64,000 nt of DNA from Hymenobacter sediminicola (GCF_014250515.1 NZ_CP060202.1:431001-495000), one strand, 5' to 3'. Positions 34,170 to 43,146 are shown, numbered from the stretch's first letter. The notes: generated by a model from the letters alone, not told the origin. Program-made: numbers and translations.

Positions 34170-34503
34170 AACAACAAGGCTAAATGAGAGAAAGAACTGG
34201 CTTACACTTACATAGATGTAGCTGCCGCTGCCACCGTTGCCCGGCCCGCCAGATTTTTCTCTATCAGCAGTTTTAGGTTGACAAACTAGAGTTCTATCCC
34301 CGTCAGCAGTCTGAACACAGTAGGCTCTGTTTGAAAGTTGTGGTAGACAAAGTAACCGCTTAAGCAAGGGCCAATTCCTAACGGTCCGGCTACTGCAGAA
34401 GCGGAAGGGCGCAGCGGCTTCCGCAACCTCACCGTAACCTCAGCCGTATCAGCCCCCCGTATAGCCGCCCGGCTATATCCGGTTTCCATTGATTCCAATT
34501 TCC
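34170..34503. other. Divergent intergenic region, no clear signal
   Basis: 334 bp between divergently transcribed head-GIN and lipoprotein genes. It should hold both promoters. I find only near-misses to TAnnTTTG on either strand and no small gene. Confidence 0.4.
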
Positions 34504-35154
34504 ATGAATAAGACCCTGTTCCTTGTTTCGGCAGCCGCTACGCTGGTGGCCGCTTCCTGCACTCAAGACAAGCCCGCCGCTGTAGATGCGGCGACTACGC
34601 CGGCTGCCGATACGGCGGTGGTAGTTTCGGATGCTAACCTGGCAGATACTGCCGCCTACCGCACCGATGCTGACCAGCTGGCTGCCCGCATTGCCGAAGA
34701 CCTCAAGCTGACGGATACGGTAGTCGTAACACGTATCGAGAAAACCTATTACACCCGTGGCCGCCGCCTCAACGAAATCGAGACGCGCTATGCTACCGAT
34801 ACTACCGGCCGCTACGCTGCTCTGCGCCAGGTGAACGACGACACGGACCGCGAGGTGAAAACCATCGTAACGGACCCGAACCAGTACAATACGTACTCGT
34901 CTAACCGTGGTACCTACTACGATGGTACGCCCTACACTACCGTAACGGTGCGCGACGAGGCTCCTGCAGCCCGTCGGAGCAGTGGCCCAGCCATTGTGAA
35001 GTACGACAAGAAGAAGAACGGTGAAACCAAAATTGTATACGCCAACGGCAAGACCGTGAAAGTAGACAAAGACGGCGACCGGAAAGTAGAATACCCCAGC
35101 GGCACCAAAGTGAAGCGTGACGCCGACGATGGCAACGTAAAAGTGAAAGACTAG
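34504..35154 (+). CDS. Hypothetical lipoprotein with charged beta-repeat tail
   Basis: A 216-residue exported lipoprotein (lipobox LVAASC, C19) that I do not recognise. After an Ala/Thr/Asp-rich linker there is a region around TVVVTRIEKTYYTRGRRLNEIETRY, and the last 50 residues form short charged beta-hairpin-like repeats (IVYANGKTVKVDKDG, DRKVEYPSGTKVKRDADDG), similar in style to MORN-like or YD-like strands without being either. There are no catalytic motifs. It is monocistronic, convergent with the HExxH gene across a bidirectional terminator. The ATG at 34504 is chosen because the lipoprotein signal starts there. Confidence 0.8.
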   Translation: MNKTLFLVSAAATLVAASCTQDKPAAVDAATTPAADTAVVVSDANLADTAAYRTDADQLAARIAEDLKLTDTVVVTRIEKTYYTRGRRLNEIETRYATDTTGRYAALRQVNDDTDREVKTIVTDPNQYNTYSSNRGTYYDGTPYTTVTVRDEAPAARRSSGPAIVKYDKKKNGETKIVYANGKTVKVDKDGDRKVEYPSGTKVKRDADDGNVKVKD

Positions 35155-35175
35155 CTTTCAGCTAGATAGTAAGAT

Positions 35176-35210
35176 AAAAGCCCCCGCCCGTTCTCGGTGC
35201 GGGGGCTTTT
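35176..35210. terminator. Bidirectional terminator
   Basis: Stem 35176-35187 / 35199-35210 (AAAAGCCCCCGC with GCGGGGGCTTTT), 11-base loop, between convergent genes. Confidence 0.9.
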
Positions 35211-35213
35211 GCG

Positions 35214-36350
35214 TTATTCGGCATGGTGGGCGCCAGTTACACCATACCGGCGCAGCTCAGCATCAATATGCTGGTTCCAACGCTGCTGCCCGGCCGCGTC
35301 GGTGCCGTGGTGAGTTTCAGAATCGTACTGGTCCTGCAAGCGGTTCATTTCGGTGAAGGATTTTAGATACTGCAGCTGCAGGATGCTGTTGTAGTCTTCC
35401 ACGGTCAGGCTGTCGGCGGTGGCTTTGCGCCGAAACCGTTCGGCCACCAGCTTCACTAGATCAAAGTGGCGCTGCTCGTGATTAAGATGAGACGCTGTCT
35501 GCTGGCCCGGCCCCACCCACGACGAACTGCGCACCACGAATACCTGCAGTGTCAGGTCCAGCTCCACTACGCCGTTCTGCACACGCGGCTGCCCCCGGTA
35601 GGCGAAGCCGGGAAACACGGTAGCAGCGTAATTACCGGGTCGGGGCCTGCCTGTAAAATCGGACCAGCGTAACGGGCGAGCCGGGTCGTAGAAGAGCGTG
35701 TCGGGCTCGGTGCGGCGCAAGTCGTTATGAAACGTAGGATGCACGCTCGCGGCCAGGCGCACATCATGGGCAGTGGCGGCGTTCATCCAGCCGTTCAGGT
35801 AGCGTAAGGCATCGGTGAGGGAACGGCGCAACGTGGGCTCCACCAAGCTGTGGTCGGAAGGAAGGCGGCCATAGCGGGCCCCGCCGCGGTACTCGGTCAG
35901 CAGGAGCGGAGGCCCCTCAGGACGTTGCCATTCAAACGCCAGCTGCAACGCTATCCGGCCTTCTATCTGTCCTCCTGGTGTTGCTGTTTCCGTCACGCGG
36001 CATTCCTTTATCCGAATGATAATCGGGCGCAGAGCGGCATTGTGAGGAAGGCTTTTCCGGAAAAAATGCTGCAAAGCTTCTGTTCCGCCGCCCTGCAAAT
36101 CAACGGCGACGGGTGCCCCCGGCATAGCACCAGATTTGGCCGGTACCGGCAGCAGCCAAGCCACCGCCGTGCGGTCGGGCCGCTCATCCCGCACTTCCGC
36201 AATGGTAAATGTGGTGGGTCGTATATCCAGCGGTAGCACTTGCAGCACTAATGGCTTCAGTGGGCCGGCTGGCACAGCGGCCAGCACTACCAGCAGTAAC
36301 AGGAGCCAGCCGGCAACTCCCGGCCAATTATTTGGGCGGGTATCAACCAT
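35214..36350 (-). CDS. Membrane-anchored protein with HExxH motif (DUF922-like)
   Basis: A 378-residue protein with an N-terminal hydrophobic segment (about 11-32, signal anchor or uncleaved signal; no lipobox). The C-terminal domain has SHLNHEQRHFDLVKLVAERF (H291, E292, H295), an HExxH zincin-type motif, and a following helix MNRLQDQYDSETHHG. The same HEQxHFD plus QDxYDSE combination occurs in the lipoprotein at 21464-22309, so the two are distant paralogues. The central part contains LRWSDFTGRPRPGNYAATVFPGFAYRG, a segment typical of DUF922 proteins as I remember them. A peptidase function is plausible but unproven. The ATG at 36350 is preferred to an upstream TTG. Confidence 0.75.
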   Translation of the reverse strand: MVDTRPNNWPGVAGWLLLLLVVLAAVPAGPLKPLVLQVLPLDIRPTTFTIAEVRDERPDRTAVAWLLPVPAKSGAMPGAPVAVDLQGGGTEALQHFFRKSLPHNAALRPIIIRIKECRVTETATPGGQIEGRIALQLAFEWQRPEGPPLLLTEYRGGARYGRLPSDHSLVEPTLRRSLTDALRYLNGWMNAATAHDVRLAASVHPTFHNDLRRTEPDTLFYDPARPLRWSDFTGRPRPGNYAATVFPGFAYRGQPRVQNGVVELDLTLQVFVVRSSSWVGPGQQTASHLNHEQRHFDLVKLVAERFRRKATADSLTVEDYNSILQLQYLKSFTEMNRLQDQYDSETHHGTDAAGQQRWNQHIDAELRRYGVTGAHHAE

Positions 36351-36433
36351 GAAATACGTCGGTGAAGGCAACCATCAGGTGCCATACATCCGGCGGCAGC
36401 GGTGCGTTCCGCCCGTTCAGGAAAACCGGCTGG

Positions 36434-37303
36434 CTACGCCGCAGTGCGCTGCCGGCGGTATTCGGTAGGGCTGTAGCCGGTGTAGCGCCGGAACGTTTTG
36501 TTGAAGTGCGACAGGTTGTTGAAGCCGCTGGCGTAGCACACTTCCGTCACCGAGAGGTCATCGTCCAGCAGGCGGCGGCAGGCTTGGCCCACGCGGTATT
36601 CCTGCAAAAACTCGGTTAGGGTAAGCCGGGTCATCTTTTTGAAATAGCGGCAGAAAGCCGGCACCGACAGATGCGCCACCTCGGCTACCTGCTGCACCGA
36701 GAGGCTAGCCCGGAAATAATGCTGCTCTACAAACTGATACACCCGGCTCAGGCGCTGCTGTTCCTTGCCACTCAGGGCCTGGCTGCCTGCACCAGCGTGT
36801 AGCGGTGTATAGTCTTGGGTATCGGCCTGGGCTAGGCGCTGCAGCACCTGCAGAAGCAGCAGCAGGCGTGTGAAAGGCGGGGCCACTAGCAGCTGCCGCA
36901 GCAGTTCGCCTACTGCCACTCGTGTGCGGCCTGCAAACGAAAGACCTTCGTGCGAGCGGGACAACAGTTGCCGGATTTCGGCCATTTCCGGGTGCTGCCA
37001 GAACTCAGGACCCAGAAAGTCGGACCGCAGCTGCACTACAATTTCCTCAAATGGCGTGCCCGCCGGTAGTCCGTAGCTGAACGTCAGGTGCGGCAAATCG
37101 GGCCCTATAAGCACCAACTCCCCCTCCTCAAACCGCGAAATGTGCTGCCCGATGTGGCGCCGGCCGCTGCCCTGCGGAATATACACCAGCTCGTACTCCG
37201 GGTGATAGTGCCAGAGCAGCCCGGCACTCTGTACTTCGGTGTAGTGCAGCAGCGTAAAGGAGCTGTCGGCAGTTGGGTGGATGGGCTCAAACTGAAGCTT
37301 CAT
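36434..37303 (-). CDS. AraC-family transcriptional regulator with cupin sensor domain
   Basis: A 289-residue regulator. The N-terminal cupin-like domain (about 15-110) has LLWHYHPEYELVYIPQGSGRRHIG and a GELVLIGPDLPH strand, where ligands such as sugars are normally bound. The C-terminal AraC domain (about 185-285) contains both helix-turn-helix units, VQQVAEVAHLSVPAFCRYFKK and LSVTEVCYASGFNNLSHFNKTFRRYTGYSPTEYR. Proteins of this layout often control sugar uptake or degradation. No target gene is adjacent: the left neighbour is the HExxH gene and the right is a metallo-beta-lactamase homologue, both on the same strand. Confidence 0.94.
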   Translation of the reverse strand: MKLQFEPIHPTADSSFTLLHYTEVQSAGLLWHYHPEYELVYIPQGSGRRHIGQHISRFEEGELVLIGPDLPHLTFSYGLPAGTPFEEIVVQLRSDFLGPEFWQHPEMAEIRQLLSRSHEGLSFAGRTRVAVGELLRQLLVAPPFTRLLLLLQVLQRLAQADTQDYTPLHAGAGSQALSGKEQQRLSRVYQFVEQHYFRASLSVQQVAEVAHLSVPAFCRYFKKMTRLTLTEFLQEYRVGQACRRLLDDDLSVTEVCYASGFNNLSHFNKTFRRYTGYSPTEYRRQRTAA

Positions 37304-37756
37304 GGCGAGTGATGCCGTAGTGGCTTGTTTTTATTTGCAAGATTAACACATTCGGTCAACACAGCACCCGAATAGGGTAATTAAGGTGTAGTAACCCCCT
37401 CATTTGCTGCCGAAATTGTATCAAGCATTCGGCACTACTCTAAGCAGGCTGCTTGGGTAGTTTTGAAAGGCTGTCAACTGTTTGATTTTCAGATTTATAT
37501 AAAAGAGGTAGGCGCGTTTCGGTTGAAGCGTATTGCTGCTTAAAAACAACAACAACTGGCGCAAGCCAGTCGGTGAGTAGGCCCCTAACCCTGCTCACCA
37601 CCATCATCCGGCGGCATTGGGTGGGAATTTTGCCGCTGGACCGTTCGTGTCATTTATTGCCGGACGATAAAAAAGCTGAGGCCTCTAGGTCTCAGCTTTT
37701 TTCGTTTCCCGGGCCTTCCTCTGTGTCAATGCAGGCAGCATTCTGGAGACAAAAGT
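37304..37756. other. Intergenic region upstream of araC-like gene
   Basis: 453 bp. The part near 37310-37510 is AT-rich and should contain the AraC-gene promoter on the minus strand; only an imperfect TAATCTTG box is seen. A 66-codon plus-strand open frame at 37573-37773 runs through a terminator hairpin and is not credible. Apart from that hairpin I see nothing definite. Confidence 0.4.
37669..37702 (-). terminator. Intrinsic terminator of the metallo-beta-lactamase-like gene
   Basis: Stem 37669-37680 / 37691-37702 (AAAAAAGCTGAG with CTCAGCTTTTTT), extendable by GGCCT/AGGT pairing. It lies 54 bp past the stop codon on the minus strand and could also act on the plus strand. Confidence 0.85.
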
Positions 37757-38569
37757 CTAAGGATGACCATTAAGAGCAGTTTGCGACTTAGGCGTTTTGG
37801 GCGCGCTGAGTAGTTCCAGCGTGTGTGCCAGCAGGTCGTTGCTGCCCCATAGGCCGTGGCCCGGCACTACTATTTCGGCTTTGGGGTAGCGGGCGGCCAC
37901 TTTGCGCACCGTAGCGGGCCACTGCTTCAGATTCGCCTCATCAATATTTCCGAGGCTGGGTGCCGCCGCTTCTTTCACCAAGCAGCCCCCAAAAAGCACC
38001 CGCTGTTTGGGTAGCCACGCCACCAGATTGTCGGGAGCATGGCCTGCACCCGGGGAAAACAGTTCCAGCCGCGTCCGACCCGCCTTAATGACGGTAAAAG
38101 GCTTGATAGCCGGCGTAGGGGTGCCGAAACCCAGCTTCATAGCGCGTTTGGCGGTGAGGGGCGTGCTATACACGTTGATGTGGTTGGCGCGCAGAACGGC
38201 CAACCCTCCCAGCCGGTCTTCGTGGGCATGCGAGATAATAACGAGCCGTACGCGCTGGTGCAGGCTGTCGGCTACCCAGCGCAGCAGTTCCAGCGTTTGG
38301 TCAGGGTCCCAGGCCGTATCCAGCAGCACCGCACCTTTGCTGGTGCTAATGATGAGGCCGTTGGATGGAACTGGCGTTGCCGTGCCAGGGTAGCGGCGGT
38401 AAGAGGTGTGCACAAAGATATCCGGTGCTATGCGGCGTACCTGCAGGTGCAATGGGGCCGGTTTTGGGCGGGGCGGCCGCGCCAGTAAGAGCAAAGGAGC
38501 GAGCAGAAAAGCGGCCAGTAGCGCCAGCTGGCTTGGGGCACGCAGGCCGCGCAAAAACGAAAAAAACAT
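37757..38569 (-). CDS. Subclass B1 metallo-beta-lactamase homologue
   Basis: A 270-residue exported zinc hydrolase with an N-terminal hydrophobic signal (about 12-30). All six B1 metal ligands are in place: H114, H116, D118 in ISHAHEDRLGG; H177 in GAGHAPDNLVAWLP; C196 in VLFGGCLVK (with K199, the usual substrate-carboxylate lysine); H238 in VVPGHG. The surrounding words VLLDTAWD, SLGNIDEANLKQWPATV and LLAHTLELL also match B1 enzymes such as BlaB, IND and CcrA, rather than generic MBL-fold proteins. It may hydrolyse beta-lactams, including carbapenems, but activity is unproven. Ala replaces the common aromatic in HFHxD. The ATG at 38569 is used; a TTG six codons upstream is open. No mobile element is nearby. 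Confidence 0.9.
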   Translation of the reverse strand: MFFSFLRGLRAPSQLALLAAFLLAPLLLLARPPRPKPAPLHLQVRRIAPDIFVHTSYRRYPGTATPVPSNGLIISTSKGAVLLDTAWDPDQTLELLRWVADSLHQRVRLVIISHAHEDRLGGLAVLRANHINVYSTPLTAKRAMKLGFGTPTPAIKPFTVIKAGRTRLELFSPGAGHAPDNLVAWLPKQRVLFGGCLVKEAAAPSLGNIDEANLKQWPATVRKVAARYPKAEIVVPGHGLWGSNDLLAHTLELLSAPKTPKSQTALNGHP

Positions 38570-38645
38570 CAGCAGAGCAATAAACAAGCTCCCCTAACGG
38601 CCCGGCTACCGGGATAGTGCCCTAGCTGGCAAAAGTGCCACTCAA

Positions 38646-39137
38646 TCAGGAAATCATCTGCCGGACATGATGCTCCAGATGCACGGTATAGTCTTCTATT
38701 AGCCACCCCAGCGTCACGGCGTAGCCGTTATCAAACTCGCAGCAATGCGCCAGTTTATCGGGTGTGAGCTGCACAATAAGGCGAGCTAACTGCTGGTTAT
38801 GGAGCGTCCAGAGCTGGAGCAGTTCGGTTACGGGAGCGGTGTGATAGGCTCCGCATTCCACCCACCCGTTCTGGTCGTAGGGTACCACTCGGTAAGGAGT
38901 CGGCTCCAATTGGCACAGCACAAATCGGCGGTGGTTGTTCACGGCCGAATCAATCAGATGCCCCAGAATCTGGCGGCGCGACCAACCTCCCGGAGTCAGG
39001 GGACGGCACAGGTCACTCTCTTCGTAGACCGGTAGCCGCTCGTTCAGCAACGCCAGCATCTGGTGCAGGCGCTGTAGCGGTTCCGTCACTGCAAGCCCCG
39101 CAGCTTTCGGCGTATACAATGGTTCAGAAACTGCCAT
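38646..39137 (-). CDS. DinB/YfiT-like metal-binding four-helix protein
   Basis: A 163-residue cytoplasmic protein of the DinB superfamily. The expected metal-binding histidines are H60 (GWSRRQILGHLIDSAVNNHRRF) and the C-terminal HLEHH pair (H153, H157), in a four-helix bundle. The closest named group is the YfiT/bacillithiol-S-transferase-like set; Bacteroidota members are usually annotated simply as DinB family. A thiol-transferase or hydrolase role is possible but not shown. The ATG at 39137 is chosen because the upstream extension does not fit the fold. It lies upstream of the metallo-beta-lactamase homologue on the same strand with a 76-bp gap. Confidence 0.85.
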   Translation of the reverse strand: MAVSEPLYTPKAAGLAVTEPLQRLHQMLALLNERLPVYEESDLCRPLTPGGWSRRQILGHLIDSAVNNHRRFVLCQLEPTPYRVVPYDQNGWVECGAYHTAPVTELLQLWTLHNQQLARLIVQLTPDKLAHCCEFDNGYAVTLGWLIEDYTVHLEHHVRQMIS

Positions 39138-39504
39138 AGCGGCTACCAACGCGGGCACCGCCCGTCTGAAAGAGTACAATAAACCATTCGTAACGCAGCC
39201 GATTTGCTGCAAAAGTACTGCGCAATACTGTGACTATTGCCGTAAAAATTAATTATAAGAAGTTGACTAATAGATTTTTATTGGTCGTGGGAGGTATTTG
39301 TTCCGTTTAAACCGGAAACGACATCCTGTGTAGTATAGAAAAATATAAATGTATAATGAAGAGTATGAGCAGCTTACCAGGAAACGTGTGGTGCTGCGAA
39401 TAGCGTGAGGATATGGGTTGCAGCGGCTGGTGTACTTTCTGGCTAAAGCTCCCGAACTTACGTACCCGCATCAGCCTCCTATTTCCCACCGTTTGCCAGC
39501 ACCC
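39138..39504. other. Divergent AT-rich intergenic region
   Basis: 367 bp between the DinB-like and aldehyde dehydrogenase genes. The section 39235-39370 is AT-rich and contains a near-palindrome TTCCGTTTAAACCGGAA (39301-39317) that could be a regulator site. I find no exact promoter boxes and no small gene. Confidence 0.4.
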
Positions 39505-40935
39505 ATGAAAACTGTTCCCACTTCTGCTGCTTCTGGGTTGCCGCAACTTTTTGCGCAGCAGCAGGCCCGTTCCGAAGCGTTGCGCCGTGAGGATGCCGCG
39601 CCCCGGCTGGCGCGCCTGCGCAAGCTGGCCCGTTGGATAGCTGACAACCGCGCCGCCATTCAACAGGCCCTGTACGCCGATTTCCGCAAGCCCGCCACCG
39701 AAACCGACGTCACGGAAATCTGGCCCTCCCAAACGGAAATCAGGCATACCATCCGGCACCTGAAGCAGTGGATGGAGCCGCACCGCGTCGAGACGCCGCT
39801 GGCACTAATGGGTGCCCGCGGCTGGGTACAGTACGAGCCCAAGGGCGTCTGCCTCATTATTGCGCCCTGGAACTACCCGTTTTATCTGGCCATTGATCCG
39901 CTGATTTCGGCGCTGGCCGCCGGCAACTGCGCTATCATCAAGCCCTCCGAAATGACCCCGACCGTGGCCGCGCTGCTCAGCCGCATGGCCCGCGAAATCT
40001 TCGATCCGGCCGAGGTGACGGTGGTGGAAGGCAACAAGGACGTGGCTACGAAGCTACTGGAGCTACCATTCCACCATATCTTCTTCACGGGCAGTCCGCA
40101 GGTAGGCAAGGTAGTGATGCGCGCCGCCGCCGAACACCTGAGCAGCGTGACGCTGGAGCTGGGCGGCAAAAGCCCGGCCATTGTGGATGAAACCGCCAAT
40201 CTGCGCGATGCGGCCGAGAAAATCGTGTGGGGCAAAGGCATCAATGCTGGCCAGACTTGCGTGGCCCCCGATTACCTGCTGGTGCAGGAATCCGTGCAGA
40301 GCCAGCTACTGGAAGAAATTGGGAAAGTGGTGCGCCGCCTGTATGATACCGAAGGAAACGGCGTAGCCGCCTCCGATTCGTATGCGCGCATCGTCAATCA
40401 GCATCATTTCGAGCGGGTGGCTGGGCTGCTGGAAGATGCGCAGAAGCAAGGAGCCACCGTGGCACTGGGCGGCCATGTAGATGAGCGGCAGCGCTTCATC
40501 GAGCCTACCGTGCTGCTCAATGCTCCCTCAGATAGCCGCGTAATGCAGGAAGAAATATTCGGGCCGCTGCTGCCGGTGCGCACCTTCCGCACCCTTATGG
40601 AAGCCACTGATGAGGTGAACTCCAGGCCCAGGCCGCTGGCGCTGTATGTGTTCACGCAGAGCCGCGAAAACCAACGCTACCTGCTGCGCAACATCCCGGC
40701 GGGCGGGGCGGCCGTCAACGAAACTATCCTGCACCTTGCCCACCCCGACCTGCCCTTCGGTGGTGCTGGCAACAGTGGCCTAGGGCGGGCTCACGGCCAC
40801 GCTGGCTTTCTGGCGTTCAGCAACGAAAAGTCGGTGCTGCGCCAACGCATAGGCCTTACCGGAATCAAGAGCTTTTACCCGCCCTACACGCCCAAAGTGC
40901 AGAAGATGGTGAACCTGCTCCTGCGCTGGCTATAA
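39505..40935 (+). CDS. Aldehyde dehydrogenase (class 3-like)
   Basis: A 476-residue NAD(P)-dependent aldehyde dehydrogenase that oxidises aldehydes to carboxylates. Motifs are IIAPWNYPFYLAIDPLISALAAGNCAIIKPSE, FFTGSPQVGKVVM, the general base E218 in LELGGKSP, and the catalytic C252 in AGQTCVAPDYLL. The LFAQQQARSEALRRED start, the short length and the C-terminal AFSNEKSVLRQ resemble ALDH3/fatty-aldehyde dehydrogenases, which fits the adjacent GMC alcohol-oxidase-like gene 165 bp downstream: alcohol to aldehyde to acid. That functional link is inference. The ATG at 39505 matches the family N terminus. Confidence 0.94.
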   Translation: MKTVPTSAASGLPQLFAQQQARSEALRREDAAPRLARLRKLARWIADNRAAIQQALYADFRKPATETDVTEIWPSQTEIRHTIRHLKQWMEPHRVETPLALMGARGWVQYEPKGVCLIIAPWNYPFYLAIDPLISALAAGNCAIIKPSEMTPTVAALLSRMAREIFDPAEVTVVEGNKDVATKLLELPFHHIFFTGSPQVGKVVMRAAAEHLSSVTLELGGKSPAIVDETANLRDAAEKIVWGKGINAGQTCVAPDYLLVQESVQSQLLEEIGKVVRRLYDTEGNGVAASDSYARIVNQHHFERVAGLLEDAQKQGATVALGGHVDERQRFIEPTVLLNAPSDSRVMQEEIFGPLLPVRTFRTLMEATDEVNSRPRPLALYVFTQSRENQRYLLRNIPAGGAAVNETILHLAHPDLPFGGAGNSGLGRAHGHAGFLAFSNEKSVLRQRIGLTGIKSFYPPYTPKVQKMVNLLLRWL

Positions 40936-40963
40936 GCGGCCGCCCACTATCTTTCAATGCAAG

Positions 40964-40987
40964 GTCCTACAGCAGCCGTTGTAGGAC
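40964..40987 (+). terminator. Hairpin terminator after the aldehyde dehydrogenase
   Basis: Arms 40964-40971 and 40980-40987 (GTCCTACA with TGTAGGAC), then TTTGTTTTG. Confidence 0.7.
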
Positions 40988-41100
40988 TTTGTTTTGGGAT
41001 TTAAGTATGCAAGCCGAGTAATTCTGCGGGAAAACTCCGATATTTTCAGAACCGGCCGGCCTAAGTAAGCCGCTGATTCCCGCATTGCTTTCTGAACACG

Positions 41101-43146
41101 ATGACTTTTACCGATGCCCAGCGCGAAACGCTCCGCGCCCTCGCCGATACCTTTATTCCGGCTCTGGATGGCCCGGCCGAACAAGCTGCTTTCTGGCAGC
41201 GCCACGGCTCCGAGGGAGTGAACCTGGACCAGATAGGAGAGGTGCTGGAGGAGCAGCCGGCGGCAGCCCGCGCCGAATTTGTGCAGCTGCTACGGCTGCT
41301 GAATACGCCCACGCTGGGCCTGACGTGGTTTGGGCCGCTCCGTCCGTTTGCTAGGCTACAGCCCGCTCAGCGCGAAAAGATGCTGCAAAGCTGGGCGCAG
41401 AGCAACCTGCCGCAGTTGCGCAAAGGCTTTCATGCGCTGCGCAAGCTGTTCACATTCCTGTACTACGGCGGCTCCACCGCCGAAACCGGCAACCCGGTCT
41501 GGGCGGATATGGGCTACCCCGGTCCGCAGCCCGACGCTGTAGTGGATACGCCCCGTCCGATTCGGACGCTGCAGCCCACGCAGGACACTGTATATGAGTG
41601 CGAAGTGCTGGTGATTGGCAGCGGCGCGGGCGGTAGCGTGGTGGCCGGCGAGCTGGCTGCCGCCGGCCACGACGTGCTGGTGCTGGAAAAAGGCCCCTAC
41701 TGCCACGGCTGCGACTTCACGCAGCGCGAAGTGGACATGATGGGCCGCCTCTACGACGCCAAAGGCACGCTCAGCACCCAGGACGGCGGCATCGGGATTC
41801 TGGCGGGTTCCTGCCTGGGCGGCGGCACCACCGTCAACTGGGCCGGGGCGTTCCGCACCCCCGACTACGTGCTGGAGGAGTGGGCCCGCGAGCATCAGGC
41901 GCCGCATTTTACTTCGCCTGAGTTCAAAGCCAGCCTGGAAGCGGTGAGCCGGGCCCTGAGCGTGAACACCGACTACACGCGCCACAATGGCCAGAACCAG
42001 GCGCTATGGGACGGGTCGCGCCGGCTGGGGCAAGAGGTGAAGCTGATTCCGCGCAACGAAAAGGGGCTCAGTGATTCGGAGGAGCATTTCCGGGGCCTCG
42101 GGTTCAGCACCATGGGCGACGCCTACGGGATCAAGCAGGGCACGCTGAACACCTATCTGCTGCAGGCCTTTGAGCACGGCGCCCGCCTGCTGGCCGACAC
42201 GCGCGTGGAGCGGGTCATCATCGAAAATGGCCGCGCGGTGGGAGCCGAAGCCGTGCATACGACTGCTGACGGACGCTCGGTACGCGTGACAGTGCGGGCC
42301 AGGCGCGTGGTGGTGGCAGGCGGCGCTATCCAGACGCCGGCCTTACTGCTGCGCAGCGGACTGAAGCATCCGCACATCGGGCGCCACCTCAACCTGCATC
42401 CTACGGTGGTGGTTTCGGGGCTGTATGAGCAGGAAATGCACCCGTGGTACGGGCCCAGCATGTCGGTGGTGAACGACACATTTACGCGTATCGGGGGCAC
42501 CAACTACGGGGCCAAGCTGGAAACGCCGCCCGCCCATGCCGGCCTGATGAGCATGGTGCTGCCCTGGCTGTCGGGGGAACAGCACAAGCGGCTGATGCAG
42601 CAGGCGGCGCACCTGGGATCGTTCATCGTACTGACCCGCGACCGGGACGGCGGCCGCGTCAGCATCGACCGGCACGGCCAGGCCCTCATCGACTACAACC
42701 TCAGCGACTACGACCGGGCGCACATGCTGGCCGGCATCCGGGCTGCGGCCGAAATTCATGCTGCCGCCGGGGCGCATACCATCTTGCTGCCCCACGGCAC
42801 GCAGCCTACGCTACGCGTGCAGGATGGCCGGATTCAGAACCCCGAGGTGCTGGAGCGGCTGCCGCACCTGGGCTGGAAGGCCAATCAGTTCGGGCTCTAT
42901 AGCGCCCACCAGATGAGCACCTGCCGGATGGGCGGCAACCCGGCCACCCATCCCACCAGCCTCACCGGCGAACTGTACGACGTGCAACACCTCTTTGTCG
43001 CCGATGCTTCGGCCTTTCCGGCGTGCAGCGGCGTAAATCCAATGCTCACGATTATGGCACTGGCTCACTACACGGCGCAGCAGCTGAAAATCAATCTGAC
43101 AGAAGGTCAGCATGTGGCCGCTGCGGCTGTTGCGGCAGGTATCTGA
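41101..43146 (+). CDS. GMC oxidoreductase fused to a gluconate-2-dehydrogenase-subunit-3-like domain
   Basis: A 681-residue flavoprotein. Residues about 1-125 (TDAQRETLRALADTFIPALDG...) resemble the gluconate 2-dehydrogenase subunit 3 family, normally a separate gene. The rest is GMC: FAD motif VLVIGSGAGGSVVAGELAAAG (171-191), ILAGSCLGGGTTVNWAGAFRTP, and the C-terminal GLYSAHQMSTCRMGG (H603) with LFVADASAFPACSGVNPMLTIMALAHYTAQQL. This organisation is known from long-chain alcohol oxidases (FAO type). No Tat or Sec signal is evident, so it is probably cytoplasmic or membrane-peripheral. The aldehyde dehydrogenase immediately upstream would handle its product. Confidence 0.92.
   Translation: MTFTDAQRETLRALADTFIPALDGPAEQAAFWQRHGSEGVNLDQIGEVLEEQPAAARAEFVQLLRLLNTPTLGLTWFGPLRPFARLQPAQREKMLQSWAQSNLPQLRKGFHALRKLFTFLYYGGSTAETGNPVWADMGYPGPQPDAVVDTPRPIRTLQPTQDTVYECEVLVIGSGAGGSVVAGELAAAGHDVLVLEKGPYCHGCDFTQREVDMMGRLYDAKGTLSTQDGGIGILAGSCLGGGTTVNWAGAFRTPDYVLEEWAREHQAPHFTSPEFKASLEAVSRALSVNTDYTRHNGQNQALWDGSRRLGQEVKLIPRNEKGLSDSEEHFRGLGFSTMGDAYGIKQGTLNTYLLQAFEHGARLLADTRVERVIIENGRAVGAEAVHTTADGRSVRVTVRARRVVVAGGAIQTPALLLRSGLKHPHIGRHLNLHPTVVVSGLYEQEMHPWYGPSMSVVNDTFTRIGGTNYGAKLETPPAHAGLMSMVLPWLSGEQHKRLMQQAAHLGSFIVLTRDRDGGRVSIDRHGQALIDYNLSDYDRAHMLAGIRAAAEIHAAAGAHTILLPHGTQPTLRVQDGRIQNPEVLERLPHLGWKANQFGLYSAHQMSTCRMGGNPATHPTSLTGELYDVQHLFVADASAFPACSGVNPMLTIMALAHYTAQQLKINLTEGQHVAAAAVAAGI

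Noticed and set aside
37573..37773. A 66-codon plus-strand frame upstream of the metallo-beta-lactamase-like gene end
   Set aside because: It runs through the terminator hairpin at 37669-37702 and overlaps a real minus-strand gene end.
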